Below are positions 16,438 through 25,750 of a stretch of 64,000 bases of DNA, piece by piece (position 1 is the stretch's first letter; each line of letters starts with the position of its first letter). The notes beneath the pieces were generated by a model. That model saw only the letters and a program-made list of their open reading frames with translations, was not told where the DNA came from and did no database searches. The stretch comes from Clostridiales bacterium. GTDB lineage: Bacteria > Bacillota > Clostridia > Oscillospirales > CAG-382. Made by a program: the position numbers and the translations under genes. Location of the stretch: contig SFLA01000002.1 in assembly GCA_004553575.1 (NCBI GenBank), positions 1-64,000 on the forward strand, in the 5' to 3' direction.

Positions 16438-17188
16438 TTTTCGTTTTACGGTGCCTTTCGTGCACCGACCAGCCGTCAACACCGCTTCGCTCCAGAGCAC
16501 CGAACAGACGAACCTTAAGTCCGCGGTCGTTTTTCGACATATCCGCGAGCAGCTTTTTTATCTCCGCGCGCTTGGTGTTCCCGTCCGCCGGACAGTACTT
16601 CGGCGACGGCTCAATGCCGTTTTTTCGAATAAATGCAGTTATCTCCTTTTCCGGGCAGTAAATCAACGGGCGTATCATCGTAATCCCGGAGCGGTCAAGA
16701 TAAGTCACCGGCGAAAAGCAGCCGAACCTTCCCTCGATAAGCAGATTCATCATAAGCGTTTCGACAGTGTCGTCGAAGTGATGTCCGAGCGCGACCTTGT
16801 TGCAGCCCAGCTTAACCGCGGCGGAATTCAGCGCGCCGCGCCGCATATTTGCGCACAGCGAACAGGGGAACTTCTCTTTTCTTATATTGAATACTATCTC
16901 GTATACGTCGGACGGCAGCAGAGTCAGAGTAAGCCCGAGCTGATCGCAGAGAAGCTGTATATTCGAAAACCCGGCACCGGGAAACCCCGCATCGAGAGTG
17001 ACCGGGAACAGCTCGTATTCCGCGCCGTAGAATCTTTTCAGCAGTGCGAGAGTTACGAGCAGGGTGAGCGAGTCCTTCCCGCCGGATACCCCCACGGCTA
17101 TTCTGTCGCCGCTTTCGATCATGCCGTAATCGGTGCAGGCACGGCGGGCATAACCGAGTATTTTCTGTATTCCCGCAAATTCACGCAT
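16424..17188 (-). CDS. TtcA-like PP-loop ATPase (tRNA 2-thiocytidine type)
   Basis: 254 residues. The PP-loop SGGKDS (residues 35-40) binds ATP for adenylation of the target base. The CxxC pair in FPCSLCANMRRG (about 108-119) and the GHHFDDTVET motif (about 135-144) place it in the TtcA/TtuA group, in which an iron-sulfur cluster delivers sulfur to tRNA. The cysteine CPADGN near residue 200 may contribute the third ligand. GGGAG precedes ATG 17188, and a promoter lies at 17215-17243. It forms a two-gene operon with comF. Confidence 0.85.
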   Translation of the reverse strand: MREFAGIQKILGYARRACTDYGMIESGDRIAVGVSGGKDSLTLLVTLALLKRFYGAEYELFPVTLDAGFPGAGFSNIQLLCDQLGLTLTLLPSDVYEIVFNIRKEKFPCSLCANMRRGALNSAAVKLGCNKVALGHHFDDTVETLMMNLLIEGRFGCFSPVTYLDRSGITMIRPLIYCPEKEITAFIRKNGIEPSPKYCPADGNTKRAEIKKLLADMSKNDRGLKVRLFGALERSGVDGWSVHERHRKTKSEAD

Positions 17189-17214
17189 AAACGCACACTC
17201 CCTTACAGCATACG

Positions 17215-17243
17215 ATTATACACTGTCTTTGCGGTAAAATCAA
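17215..17243 (-). promoter_or_regulatory. Sigma-A promoter of the ttcA-like/comF operon
   Basis: Minus strand TTGATT (17243-17238), 17-base spacer, TATAAT (17220-17215). Confidence 0.75.
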
Positions 17244-17347
17244 CAACCGTGCGCACGGAAAGCGTGTTTTGCAACCGAGAAAAAACGACGAAACGCAAGG
17301 AAAACGCAAAAAATACCGCCGATTTTGAAAAAATAATGTTTTGCCTA

Positions 17348-17375
17348 TTGACAAACCGAACTTTCGTGGTATAAT
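17348..17375 (+). promoter_or_regulatory. Consensus promoter of rplM-rpsI
   Basis: TTGACA (17348-17353), 16-base spacer, TATAAT (17370-17375). The leader to ATG 17420 is only about 38 bases, too short for an L13-type autoregulatory RNA leader. Confidence 0.9.
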
Positions 17376-17419
17376 GGTCGGGCGTGAAAAAAGAATTTAA
17401 CATAAACGGAGGATAAACC

Positions 17420-17851
17420 ATGTCCACATTCATGCTCAGGGCCGAGGATGTCGAGCGTAAGTGGTACGTGATCGACGCCGAGGGCAAAACGCTCGGCAAG
17501 GTCGCAGTTGCCGCCGCAACGATACTCAACGGCAAGCATAAGCCCGAATACACCCCGCATATCGACTGCGGAGACTGCGTAATAGTTATCAACGCAGAAA
17601 AGCTGGTTCTTACCGGCAAGAAAGCCGAGCAGAAGGTGTACTATCACCACAGCGGCTATATCGGCGGCCTCAAGGCTGTAAAGTACAGCACCCTTATGGC
17701 TCAGAAGCCCGAGAAGGTCGTAGAGCTTGCGGTTAAGGGAATGCTTCCCAAAAACAAGATAGGCGATGCGTCGATAGCGCGTCTCAGAGTTTACAGAGGC
17801 GCCGAGCACGAGCAGGCAGCGCAGCAGCCCATTGCCGTAGAAGTTAAGTAA
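17420..17851 (+). CDS. rplM: 50S ribosomal protein L13
   Basis: 143 residues, full length. Diagnostic segments are [17 protein letters not shown] (residues 13-29), [28 protein letters not shown] and the GMLPKNKIG motif near residue 108. It binds 23S rRNA early in large-subunit assembly. GGAGG precedes ATG 17420. The partner rpsI starts 17 bases downstream; this two-gene order is nearly universal in bacteria. Confidence 0.98.
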   Translation: MSTFMLRAEDVERKWYVIDAEGKTLGKVAVAAATILNGKHKPEYTPHIDCGDCVIVINAEKLVLTGKKAEQKVYYHHSGYIGGLKAVKYSTLMAQKPEKVVELAVKGMLPKNKIGDASIARLRVYRGAEHEQAAQQPIAVEVK

Positions 17852-17868
17852 GAGGAGGAACGGTAACA

Positions 17869-18276
17869 ATGACATATACACCCGCAACGCCGTATTTCTA
17901 CGGCACAGGCAGAAGAAAGTCCAGCGTCGCCAGAGTCCGCCTCATTCCCGGCACCGGCGTTATTACCGTTAACGGCAGAGATATAGACGATTACTTCGGT
18001 CTCGAGACCCTTAAGCTCATCGTTCGTCAGCCGTTCGTGGTCACTTCCACTCTCGGCAAGTTCGACGTGATATGCAAGGTCGAGGGCGGCGGAATTTCCG
18101 GCCAGGCAGGCGCCGTAAGACACGGCGTGGCACGCGCTCTCCTTCAGGCGAACGAGGCGGAGTACCGTCCGTTGCTCAAGAAGGCGGGTCTGCTTACCCG
18201 CGACCCTCGTATGAAGGAAAGAAAGAAGTACGGTCTGAAAGCGGCTCGCCGTGCCAGCCAGTTCTCCAAGAGATAA
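17869..18276 (+). CDS. rpsI: 30S ribosomal protein S9
   Basis: 135 residues. [14 protein letters not shown] (residues 9-22), the [19 protein letters not shown] segment and the basic C-terminus ending RASQFSKR, whose terminal Lys-Arg reaches the P-site tRNA, are all present. AGGAGGA lies just ahead of ATG 17869. The operon ends at the terminator 18301-18326. Confidence 0.98.
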   Translation: MTYTPATPYFYGTGRRKSSVARVRLIPGTGVITVNGRDIDDYFGLETLKLIVRQPFVVTSTLGKFDVICKVEGGGISGQAGAVRHGVARALLQANEAEYRPLLKKAGLLTRDPRMKERKKYGLKAARRASQFSKR

Positions 18277-18300
18277 CAATTTCCTTTTCGGATTACGGAA

Positions 18301-18326
18301 GGCGGACGCCGTGCGTCCGCCTTTTT
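18301..18326 (+). terminator. Terminator after rpsI
   Basis: GGCGGACG (18301-18308) pairs with CGTCCGCC (18314-18321) across a 5-base loop, followed by TTTTT. Confidence 0.93.
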
Positions 18327-18378
18327 CCATGGATTTTGAAGAAAACCCAAACTGTTTGCTGAATTTTGAGGTATATTT

Positions 18379-19320
18379 ATGTGGTTTGTATTTGCGCTGG
18401 CGGCGACTGCCGGCTGGGGATTTGCCGATCTGTTTTACAAAAAGGGTACCGACGAAACGGATAAATATTCGCATCTGCGCATTGCGGTATGGGTCGGCCT
18501 TGTTATGGGCGTGTGCGCCGTTTGTCTGCTTCCGCTTGCCGAAAGCGGTACTGCCGTGTTAAGCATCGGCAATCTGATTCGTTATTCGCCCGCGTCGCTT
18601 TCGTATATAATATCAATGGTTATCGGTTATGCGGGATTGCGTTATCTCGAGCTGTCCATTATCTCACCGGTTCAGAACGCATCGGGCGCTCTGTCCGCCG
18701 TCGTTATGATCGTATTCTTCACCGTAACGGGAAGATATACGGATATAGCGGAGGAATTCGATATTCTTTCGATAATCGGTACCGCCGCGATCTGTATCGG
18801 CGTTGTTGCGCTTGCGATAGCCGAGAACCGCGCCGAACGTCCTTCCGACCCCAATCTTCGCCGTTATCGCTACGGAGCGGGAGCACTTATTTTTCCGCTG
18901 CTGTACTGTATTTTCGATACTATCGGAACCGCAGCCGACGGAATAATCCTCGACGAGCAGACCGGCCTGGGGCTTGGCGAGATAGATATAATCATTTTAT
19001 ACGGGCTTACCTTTTTTGCTGTCGGCGCAGTCGCATGGCTGTTCCTGCTCTTCCGCGAAAAGAAGCCGTACAACCCCTTCCGCGATAAGTACAAGGGCAT
19101 CGCCGCCGGATTCGAGGAGGCAGGTCAGGTATTGTATGTTTACGCAATGGCCGCAAACCCCGTGCTTTCCGCCCCGCTCATAGCATCATACTGCATTCTT
19201 TCCGTAATTCTTTCCCGGGTGTTCCTTAAGGAAAAACTTTCGCGTCCGCTTACCGCGGCTGTGATAACCGTTATTGCCGGAATTGTGCTGCTCGGCGTGT
19301 CCGAGGGATTGTCGGCATAG
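18379..19320 (+). CDS. EamA/DMT superfamily transporter
   Basis: 313 residues with ten hydrophobic segments in two EamA repeats (about 1-150 and 170-313). The opening ALAATAGWGFADLFYKKGT is typical for the group, and the second repeat ends in the GIVLLGVSEGLSA helix. The substrate is unknown; DMT carriers export amino acids, sugars or nucleotide sugars. ATG 18379 follows GAGG at short spacing. No clear promoter is visible between the rpsI terminator and the start. Confidence 0.82.
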   Translation: MWFVFALAATAGWGFADLFYKKGTDETDKYSHLRIAVWVGLVMGVCAVCLLPLAESGTAVLSIGNLIRYSPASLSYIISMVIGYAGLRYLELSIISPVQNASGALSAVVMIVFFTVTGRYTDIAEEFDILSIIGTAAICIGVVALAIAENRAERPSDPNLRRYRYGAGALIFPLLYCIFDTIGTAADGIILDEQTGLGLGEIDIIILYGLTFFAVGAVAWLFLLFREKKPYNPFRDKYKGIAAGFEEAGQVLYVYAMAANPVLSAPLIASYCILSVILSRVFLKEKLSRPLTAAVITVIAGIVLLGVSEGLSA

Positions 19321-19392
19321 CACATTTCGGATTTTTATACAATATTTATGAAAAATATCCGGGCACAAGACAAATAAAATGCATAATTACTC

Positions 19393-19420
19393 TTGATTTT
19401 ATTTTTTTCGGTGGTATAAT
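19393..19420 (+). promoter_or_regulatory. Promoter of the amino-acid ABC importer operon
   Basis: TTGATT (19393-19398), 16-base spacer, TATAAT (19415-19420); leader about 40 bases to ATG 19467. Confidence 0.75.
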
Positions 19421-19466
19421 TATCAACACATAAAATACATACTTTGTTTTAACGGAGGATATCCCC

Positions 19467-20225
19467 ATGAAAAAGCTGCTTGCTCTTGTTTTCTGCTTTG
19501 TGCTTGTGTTTGCACTCAGCGGATGCGCTTCTTACCGTACTTATGAACAGATAGCCGCAGACGGAAAGCTCGTAGTCGCAACCAACGCAACCTTCCCTCC
19601 CTACGAATTTATCGACGACGACGGAAACTATTCCGGAATCGATATCGAGATAATCGAGGCTGTCGGCGAATATCTCGGTCTCGAGGTTGAGATCCAGAAC
19701 ATCGAATTCGACGCCATACTTACCGCCGTTCCGAGCGGAAAGGCCGATGTCGGAATTGCCGGAATGACAGTCGATGAAACCCGCCTGAAGTCGGTCGATT
19801 TTTCCGATACCTACGCCACCGGAAAGCAGGTAATAATCACTTCCGCCGATTCCGGAATTGCCGGCGTTGACGATCTCGCGGGGAAGAAGGTCGGCGTTCA
19901 GACCGGCACCACCGGCGATATCTACGCTTCCGACGACGAGGCTATCGGATCGGTCGAGCAGTACAACAGCGGTATCGAGGCTGTGCTCGCTCTGTCCCAG
20001 GGCAAGATCGACGCCGTAATTATCGATAACGAGCCGGCAAAGGCTTATATCGCTTCCTACGATTCGCTTATCATTATCGACGAGGAATACACTTACGAGG
20101 AATACGCCATCTGCATAGCGAAGGGCAACGACACCCTTACCGCCAAGATCAACGAGGCGCTTTCCGCACTCAAGGCGGACGGCACTCTGCAGGCGATCAT
20201 CGATAAATACATAAGCGCCGATTAA
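19467..20225 (+). CDS. Polar amino-acid ABC transporter, substrate-binding lipoprotein
   Basis: 252 residues. Lipobox LSGC (Cys21) for lipid anchoring, then a family-3 binding fold: KLVVATNATFPPYEFIDDDG (about 35-54), the Arg-containing GMTVDETRLKSVDFSDTY loop that grips the amino-acid alpha-carboxylate, and DAVIIDNEPA in the hinge. It is the receptor of the importer encoded with the next two genes. GGAGG precedes ATG 19467. Confidence 0.93.
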   Translation: MKKLLALVFCFVLVFALSGCASYRTYEQIAADGKLVVATNATFPPYEFIDDDGNYSGIDIEIIEAVGEYLGLEVEIQNIEFDAILTAVPSGKADVGIAGMTVDETRLKSVDFSDTYATGKQVIITSADSGIAGVDDLAGKKVGVQTGTTGDIYASDDEAIGSVEQYNSGIEAVLALSQGKIDAVIIDNEPAKAYIASYDSLIIIDEEYTYEEYAICIAKGNDTLTAKINEALSALKADGTLQAIIDKYISAD

Positions 20226-20234
20226 TTGCAGGGA

Positions 20235-20939
20235 ATGAGTGAATTTTTCCGGAATTTTGCACGGCAGTTCAGCCTGAACTTTATAGAGGGCGACAGGTGG
20301 AAGATCATTCTGAACGGTCTTCTGGTCACCCTGCAGATCACTTTCTTTGCCGTGATAATCGGTATCGTTCTCGGCTTTGCGGTCGGACTTGTCCGCGCTT
20401 CGAACGAGCGTGCCGGTAAACTGCGCTTTCTTTCGGGAATATGCCGCGTATATGTTACGGTTATACGCGGCACTCCCGTTATGGTGCAGTTGCTTATTAT
20501 TTATTTCGTGGTATTCATGTCCGTTCCGGTCGACAAAAGACTTGCGGCGATACTTGCGTTCGGTATAAATTCCGGCGCATATGTATCCGAGATATTCCGC
20601 TCCGGAATCCTGTCGGTCGATATAGGACAGACCGAGGCAGGCCGTTCGCTGGGGCTGACCGGCGCGCAGACAATGCGGCGGATAGTCCTGCCGCAGGCTG
20701 TAAAAAACGCCCTTCCGGCGCTCGGCAACGAGTTTATTTCGCTGCTTAAGGAGACCTCGGTCGTCGGTTATATCGGTCTGGTAGATCTTACGAAATCCTA
20801 TGCAATAATCCAGTCCCGCACCTTCAGCGCCTTCTTTCCGCTTATGGCGATAGCGCTTATATATCTGCTGCTGGTGCTGGGGCTTACAAAACTGCTCGGA
20901 TTGCTTGAGAGGAGGCTTCGCGCAAGTGATAAGCATTAG
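20235..20939 (+). CDS. Polar amino-acid ABC transporter, permease
   Basis: 234 residues, HisM/GlnP-type membrane subunit with about five helices and the EAA-like loop [22 protein letters not shown] (about 134-155) that contacts the ATPase. The gene begins directly after the receptor stop codon: TTG 20226 abuts the TAA, and ATG 20235 lies nine bases on with only a closely placed AGGGA. I take ATG 20235 and translational coupling. The 3' end overlaps the ATPase gene by 14 bases. Confidence 0.93.
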   Translation: MSEFFRNFARQFSLNFIEGDRWKIILNGLLVTLQITFFAVIIGIVLGFAVGLVRASNERAGKLRFLSGICRVYVTVIRGTPVMVQLLIIYFVVFMSVPVDKRLAAILAFGINSGAYVSEIFRSGILSVDIGQTEAGRSLGLTGAQTMRRIVLPQAVKNALPALGNEFISLLKETSVVGYIGLVDLTKSYAIIQSRTFSAFFPLMAIALIYLLLVLGLTKLLGLLERRLRASDKH

Positions 20940-21648
20940 AAACCTCTGTAAGAGCTTCGGAGATCTTAAGGTGCTTAATAACGTCTCGCTCGAGATAGAA
21001 AAGGGCGAGAAGGTGGTCATCGTCGGTCCGTCCGGAAGCGGCAAATCGACATTGCTCCGCTGCATGAATCTGCTCGAGACGCCTACCTCCGGCAGTGTGC
21101 TTGTGGACGGTATTGACATCACCGACCGCAAATGCGACATAAATGCCATAAGGCGAAGAATGGGCATGGTGTTTCAGAATTTCAATCTGTTTCCGAACAT
21201 GAGCGTGCTCAAAAATATTACTCTGGCTCCGGTCGTAACCGGGCTTATGACCGCGAAGGACGCGGAAGCCCGTGCGAGATCGCTGCTCGAGAGGGTTAAT
21301 CTTTCCGATAAAGCCGACTGCTACCCCTCCCAGCTTTCCGGCGGTCAGAAGCAGCGCATAGCTATCGTTCGTGCACTCGCAATGGATCCCGAGGTCATGC
21401 TGTTTGACGAGCCGACATCGGCGCTCGACCCGGAAATGGTCGGCGAGGTGCTTGAGGTCATGCGTGAACTCGCGGAAATAAATATGACTATGGTAGTCGT
21501 CACTCATGAGATGGGATTTGCACGGGAGGCGGCGACCCGCGTCCTGTTTATGGACGGCGGCGTAATCGTGGAGGAGGCTCCGCCGGACAGGTTCTTTACC
21601 AGTCCGTCGTCTCCTCGTCTTAAGGAATTTCTTTCGCGTATATTATAA
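20926..21648 (+). CDS. Polar amino-acid ABC transporter, ATP-binding protein
   Basis: 240 residues from GTG 20926, with GAGGAGG (20909-20914) upstream. Walker [10 protein letters not shown] (about 33-41), Q-loop [14 protein letters not shown], signature LSGGQKQR (about 134-141), Walker [15 protein letters not shown] and H-loop VVTHE are all intact, as in GlnQ/HisP. It energises the importer formed with the preceding permease. Confidence 0.95.
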   Translation: MISIRNLCKSFGDLKVLNNVSLEIEKGEKVVIVGPSGSGKSTLLRCMNLLETPTSGSVLVDGIDITDRKCDINAIRRRMGMVFQNFNLFPNMSVLKNITLAPVVTGLMTAKDAEARARSLLERVNLSDKADCYPSQLSGGQKQRIAIVRALAMDPEVMLFDEPTSALDPEMVGEVLEVMRELAEINMTMVVVTHEMGFAREAATRVLFMDGGVIVEEAPPDRFFTSPSSPRLKEFLSRIL

Positions 21649-22184
21649 CGTACTGTTATCCTCGGTTTGCGGCAGCGAACTGAGGATAAGTGTTTATTTC
21701 CGGCACATGAGACAATAGCCACAGCATAATAATACTTCTTTGCAAGGCAGCGCCGATGCTTAGGCAAACGTCAGGTAGGACATTATTGTATATACCGGTT
21801 GCGTCGCACTGCCGGTGACGGCTGTAAGCACGATAGTCGGGCTCGTTTCGTGTGCGCACATTCCTTTGTGCCCATATCATCGGCAGCCTTTCGGGCGTGC
21901 GGAATATGGCGTCGCTGCCGCCCGAGCCGTAAGCGTACCGCTCACGGTTACAGCCGGGCTTATACCGGCGTTTGCCGCGTCCGCAAAGGATCCCGCCGCC
22001 GCATTGAGGCCGGAGTAAATCGGGCAATGCCGAACCTTCCGCTTACGCGGCGATTATGAGCCGTACGTAAATAACGATAACTGCCCGGGTTCAAAATGAG
22101 CCCGGGCAGACTGTATTTTATATACAATTTGTGGGATGCGGAGATACATACGACCTTCTCCCCGTCCGCTTTTGGCTTATGACG
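21649..22184. other. 536-base region without a supported gene
   Basis: After the ABC operon there is a hairpin TTATCCTC...GAGGATAA (about 21658-21691) without a T-run. Between about 21700 and 22070 neither strand holds a protein I recognise. One minus-strand frame reads as two secreted-protein-like fragments split by a stop (YSGLNAAAGSFADAANAGIS, then TSPTIVLTAVTGSATQPVY), which suggests eroded coding sequence. The minus-strand terminator of the yitT-like gene lies at 22081-22109. I see no known structured RNA. Confidence 0.4.
22081..22109 (-). terminator. Terminator of the YitT-family gene
   Basis: A 12-base stem CTGCCCGGGTTC/GAGCCCGGGCAG with one G-U pair and a 5-base loop. On the minus strand it runs into TTATCGTTATTT. 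Confidence 0.65.
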
Positions 22185-23036
22185 CTATATCGAGCGGAAA
22201 TTCTTTCCGAGTATCTCGCTGGTGTTGGTTATGAACATAAACGCCTCCGGATCGACCTCGCGGATCTTTTTGCGCAGGCGGAGCGCCTCGCTGCGCCGGC
22301 AGGCGGTAAGCAGCAGAGTTTTGCTGCTGTGTGTGAAGGCCCCCGTTCCGGTAAGCATTGTCGCGGTATGATTAAGATCGTTCATTATGAAATCCGATAT
22401 CTCTTCCGGCTTGTCCGTCACTATCGTAAAGTATTTGCACAGGTTCAGACCGTCGATAACCGTGTCGATAAGGAAGGATTTGGTTACGAGACCGAGTATC
22501 GAGAACAGCCCTATCCGCACTCCGAACACAAAAAACGACATTGACGCAATTATAATGTCGGCGCAGAGCAGAGCCTTTCCGGAATCCAGCCCGAAGTACT
22601 TGCGTATAATCATTGCGATAATATCGGTTCCTCCGGACGATCCGTCGTGGTCGAAGATTATCGCGCTGCCAACCGACGGCAGGGATATGGCAAATATAAG
22701 CTCAAGCAGAGTCTCGTCGGTCAGCGGACCTGTCATGGGTACAAACCGCTCAAGCAGCCATGTCAGCGCCGAAAAGAGAAGCGAGCAGTAGGCCGTTTTA
22801 ACGCCGAAACCCTTGCCGAGCACGAGAAATCCGATGATAAGCAACAGTATATTGAGTATGGTCATAATCGTCGCCGTGGACGGAAGTGTGGGCCACAGCC
22901 CGGATATGAGCAGCGAAAGACCGCTTATCCCGCCGGTCACAAAACGGTTCTGGAACTTAAAGAAATATATCCCGACGGCGGTCAGAACCGACCCGAAAGT
23001 AAGTACGCCGAATTCTTTAAGCTTGACCTTCATCAT
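22185..23036 (-). CDS. YitT family membrane protein (DUF161 + DUF2179)
   Basis: 283 residues. Five to six N-terminal hydrophobic helices (to about residue 190) carry the YitT signatures FVTGGISGLSLL and DHDGSSGGTDIIAMI. A cytoplasmic DUF2179 domain follows (about 215-280, FTIVTDKPEEISDFIM onward). The function is unknown; these are common in several copies in Firmicutes. Two adjacent ATG codons (23036 and 23033) follow GGGGTGAG. Its promoter is at 23050-23077 and its terminator at 22081-22109, so it is monocistronic. Confidence 0.92.
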   Translation of the reverse strand: MMKVKLKEFGVLTFGSVLTAVGIYFFKFQNRFVTGGISGLSLLISGLWPTLPSTATIMTILNILLLIIGFLVLGKGFGVKTAYCSLLFSALTWLLERFVPMTGPLTDETLLELIFAISLPSVGSAIIFDHDGSSGGTDIIAMIIRKYFGLDSGKALLCADIIIASMSFFVFGVRIGLFSILGLVTKSFLIDTVIDGLNLCKYFTIVTDKPEEISDFIMNDLNHTATMLTGTGAFTHSSKTLLLTACRRSEALRLRKKIREVDPEAFMFITNTSEILGKNFRSI

Positions 23037-23049
23037 CTCACCCCATAGT

Positions 23050-23077
23050 ATTATAACGCCGAAAACCCCTTTGTCAA
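23050..23077 (-). promoter_or_regulatory. Sigma-A promoter of the YitT-family gene
   Basis: Minus strand TTGACA (23077-23072), 16-base spacer, TATAAT (23055-23050). The leader is very short. Confidence 0.85.
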
Positions 23078-23104
23078 CAATTTGCTTAAAAATTAATATT
23101 ATTA

Positions 23105-23133
23105 TTGCAACATCGCAAAAAATGTGATATCCT
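23105..23133 (+). promoter_or_regulatory. Probable promoter of the tdk operon
   Basis: TTGCAA (23105-23110), 17-base spacer, TATCCT (23128-23133). The -10 box is weak. Confidence 0.45.
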
Positions 23134-23174
23134 TAATATGTATGTAAATGCACATCAGTCAGGGAGGAACGGTC

Positions 23175-23756
23175 ATGGCGAAGCTGTATTTCAAGTACGG
23201 CACGATGGGCAGCTCCAAGAGCGCGCAGGCGCTTATAACCAAGTTCAATTACGAGGAGCGGGGCATGAGTGTCTGGCTTATCAAGCCCGCGATCGACACC
23301 CGCGACGGAGCAAGCATAATAAAGAGCCGTATCGGTCTTTATGCGGAGGCGGATCCGATAAATGCGGACGACGATATATACGCCATGTACGTTGCCTCGC
23401 ACCGCGGCTGCGACGTGATTATTGCCGATGAGTGCGAAATGTTTACCGAGGATAATATCGACCAGATGCGGCGGATAGTGGACGAGTTCAATCTGCCGGT
23501 TATAAATTTCGGGCTCCGCGCCGATTTCAGAACAAGGCTGTTCCCCGGCTCCAAGCGGCTGTTTGAGCTGGCGGATTCTATAACCGAGATAAAGACGGTA
23601 TGCGCCTGCGGCGCCAAAGCTACCGTAAACGCCCGCATTTCGCCTGACGGAAAAGTCGTTACCGAGGGAGCGCAGATAATGCTCGGGGGCAACGAGTGCT
23701 ATACCGCGATGTGTCACAGATGTTATGTGAATGAGCAGAAGAAGGGGAACGAATAA
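23175..23756 (+). CDS. tdk: Thymidine kinase
   Basis: 193 residues from ATG 23175 after AGGGAGGA. Type II thymidine kinase for pyrimidine salvage (thymidine + ATP to dTMP). P-loop GTMGSSKS (residues 9-16), Walker B-like VIIADECEMF (about 80-89) and a structural zinc site from CACG (about 143-146) and CHRC near the C-terminus are present. The stop codon overlaps the start of the next gene (TAATG), so the two are translationally coupled. Confidence 0.95.
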   Translation: MAKLYFKYGTMGSSKSAQALITKFNYEERGMSVWLIKPAIDTRDGASIIKSRIGLYAEADPINADDDIYAMYVASHRGCDVIIADECEMFTEDNIDQMRRIVDEFNLPVINFGLRADFRTRLFPGSKRLFELADSITEIKTVCACGAKATVNARISPDGKVVTEGAQIMLGGNECYTAMCHRCYVNEQKKGNE

Positions 23757-25666
23757 TGAGCGTAACGAAATATCTTTTCGATTCACTGAGCAATGCCATG
23801 CCGCTCTGCCCGCATCTCGGAGGAGCGTATTCCGTCAATTCCTACGATATCCTTCAGGGCAGGATAAATTCCAGCCGGTTTTCGAGCCTGTCCGAGGATA
23901 TGCGGATATCGTCGGACACCGAGGTAGTCATAGTCGCCAAATCGGTTAATACTTCTGTCGGCGGAGGTATATACAGCTCCTCATCGACGTCTGCGCTGCG
24001 CGGCCTGTATTTTATCCCCGCGATGCTCGGCACCGACGGAAGGCTTTCTCTGATTCAGTCCAAACTTCCGTATTTTGAAGAAGAATTCCTCGGCGGAGAG
24101 TACTGCTTCGGCGACCGAGCCGCCGCTCACGGCTATCTCGCCAACAACACCCGGCTTATATCGGCAGTCTATGCCAACGGAAGCTGGGAGGCGTATATAA
24201 AGCTCGCCGTCGCTTATTTCGAGGAGGTGTGCCGAGTTTCATATAACGAGTGCTACCTCTTTAACCGCGCCGACGAGACACGGTTCATTCTCGACCGGAA
24301 CTGCTACATACTTCCCGCCGGCAGGGTGACTCATATAAAGCCCATGCTGCGCCTGTATGCGCGGATATTCAAGGCGGGAAATCCCAATAAGCTGTACGGC
24401 GATTTCTGCGAAGGGAACGGCGAGAACGTTTCGTTTATAACTTTAACCCCGCAGGAGAAGCAGGATTTTATCCGCGAGATAGCGGTAAGCTGGATAGTCA
24501 ACAATGCTCTTAAGCGCGCACCGTCAATGCCGATCGTTGTCGGTACCGACATGTCGCCCTCGCTGCGTCTGGCGGAGGGAGGAAACGACCTGTTCGGCTA
24601 CTGGACCGATATACGCAGCAGCGTCCAGTCGCTCCCGGCGATAGATACGACGGGAATACCGACGGACAGCGTGTTTTCCGCCTGTGCCCGCCGCTACGGA
24701 GTGACCTTTTCCTCCGCAGTCGGATGCGTCGAGCGTATTCACCGCGAGCTTACCTCGCTGTCTCTGCTGAACGACCGGGTTCTTACCGAGATAAAGAAAA
24801 ATCCCGGACTTATGTCCTTCCCGTGTTCGGACGGAAAGAGGCAGACCTTCGCAGCCTCGCAGACATTGCTTAAATGCGAGGAGCTCGAGCGTACCCTGCG
24901 TGAGAGAAGAGTGGAATGGGAGATATTCCTTCAGAAGCTTCCCGCCCGTATAAAGCTGTTCGGCGGGCTTAAGTCCGTGCGCGAGGAGCGCGAGGAGCTG
25001 TTTGCCGAATTCATGGGCGACAAGGATTCCTTCCTGCGTCCCGATATGACCCCGCAGCAGATTCTTTCGGAGTTCACGGTTATGGCGGAGAAAAACGCCG
25101 CTCTTATGAAGGATATGAAGGCAAAGAAAGCGCTGCTCGACATTATCGGCGAATACAGCGAGTTCGGTATCGACTTCTTCCGTGCCGACCCCGACGGAAC
25201 CGACCCGGATTTTGTCTGCACCGTTCAGGATATGACCGCCCTTATAAAGAAGCGCGTTATGCCTACGATGTTCTGGCTGGCCGTGCATTATTACGAATGC
25301 GTATGGGCGTCCGACCCTGTCGGGAATCCGTATACGCTGGCTCCCGTAATTTTTGCGCCCTGCGTTAAGATTGCCGATCAGTTCGATACGTTCGATTCGA
25401 TACCCCTGCTGATAATCGATCATGCGGACAGCATTTCGCCCGAATATGCCGGCGGTTTGTTCGCGCTGGCAAAAAGCGCAATACTTATATGCGACGGCGA
25501 CGGAAGCCGGCCGGTGCATACCGTGCCGCGCGGGACAGACCCTGTGCTCGCAATACGCGGCGGAGCGATAGAGTATGCCGACGAATTCGAAAAGATAAAA
25601 AAAGCCGGTCTTTCGGTGTCTTCCTGCTCGCTTGCGGACTGCTTCAGGGTATCCGATCCGACTTGA
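23756..25666 (+). CDS. Degenerate, truncated superfamily-1 (DNA2/NAM7-like) helicase relative
   Basis: 636 residues, coupled to tdk through TAATG. No intact ATPase motif is present, but the order of pieces matches the N-terminal RecA half of DNA2/NAM7-type helicases. Residues 229-250 (TLTPQEKQDFIREIAVSWIV) sit where a GPPGTGKT Walker A and its helix would be. Residues 258-270 (MPIVVGTDMSPSL) fit motif Ia. An acidic/basic helical insert spans about 370-480. LLIIDHADSISPE (about 551-563) matches Walker B with His for Glu. DEFEKIKKAGLSVSS near the end fits the segment before motif IV, after which the protein stops, so the second RecA domain is missing. I infer a non-catalytic descendant; the assignment rests on my reading only. 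Confidence 0.55.
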   Translation: MSVTKYLFDSLSNAMPLCPHLGGAYSVNSYDILQGRINSSRFSSLSEDMRISSDTEVVIVAKSVNTSVGGGIYSSSSTSALRGLYFIPAMLGTDGRLSLIQSKLPYFEEEFLGGEYCFGDRAAAHGYLANNTRLISAVYANGSWEAYIKLAVAYFEEVCRVSYNECYLFNRADETRFILDRNCYILPAGRVTHIKPMLRLYARIFKAGNPNKLYGDFCEGNGENVSFITLTPQEKQDFIREIAVSWIVNNALKRAPSMPIVVGTDMSPSLRLAEGGNDLFGYWTDIRSSVQSLPAIDTTGIPTDSVFSACARRYGVTFSSAVGCVERIHRELTSLSLLNDRVLTEIKKNPGLMSFPCSDGKRQTFAASQTLLKCEELERTLRERRVEWEIFLQKLPARIKLFGGLKSVREEREELFAEFMGDKDSFLRPDMTPQQILSEFTVMAEKNAALMKDMKAKKALLDIIGEYSEFGIDFFRADPDGTDPDFVCTVQDMTALIKKRVMPTMFWLAVHYYECVWASDPVGNPYTLAPVIFAPCVKIADQFDTFDSIPLLIIDHADSISPEYAGGLFALAKSAILICDGDGSRPVHTVPRGTDPVLAIRGGAIEYADEFEKIKKAGLSVSSCSLADCFRVSDPT

Positions 25667-25691
25667 CACGGAGCAATATCTGTGTTAAAAT
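25663..25691 (+). promoter_or_regulatory. Promoter of solute-binding protein pair B
   Basis: TTGACA (25663-25668), 17-base spacer, TAAAAT (25686-25691). The -35 overlaps the stop codon of the upstream gene. Confidence 0.75.
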
Positions 25692-25750
25692 ACACCCATC
25701 TGTATTCTAAACCGTTTGTTTAGCCATTTTTAATTGAAAGGAATGCGCAA

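Noticed and set aside
20226..20234. TTG 20226 as start of the importer permease
   Set aside because: It has no ribosome binding site and abuts the previous stop; ATG nine bases later is more likely, although this cannot be settled from sequence.
19449..21167. 572-codon minus-strand frame across the amino-acid importer
   Set aside because: Antisense to three clear ABC transporter genes; high His/Tyr/Lys shadow composition.
22081..22109. tRNA-like element because of GGTTC in a GC-rich stem
   Set aside because: Only one hairpin is present, without acceptor or anticodon arms; it is a terminator-like stem.
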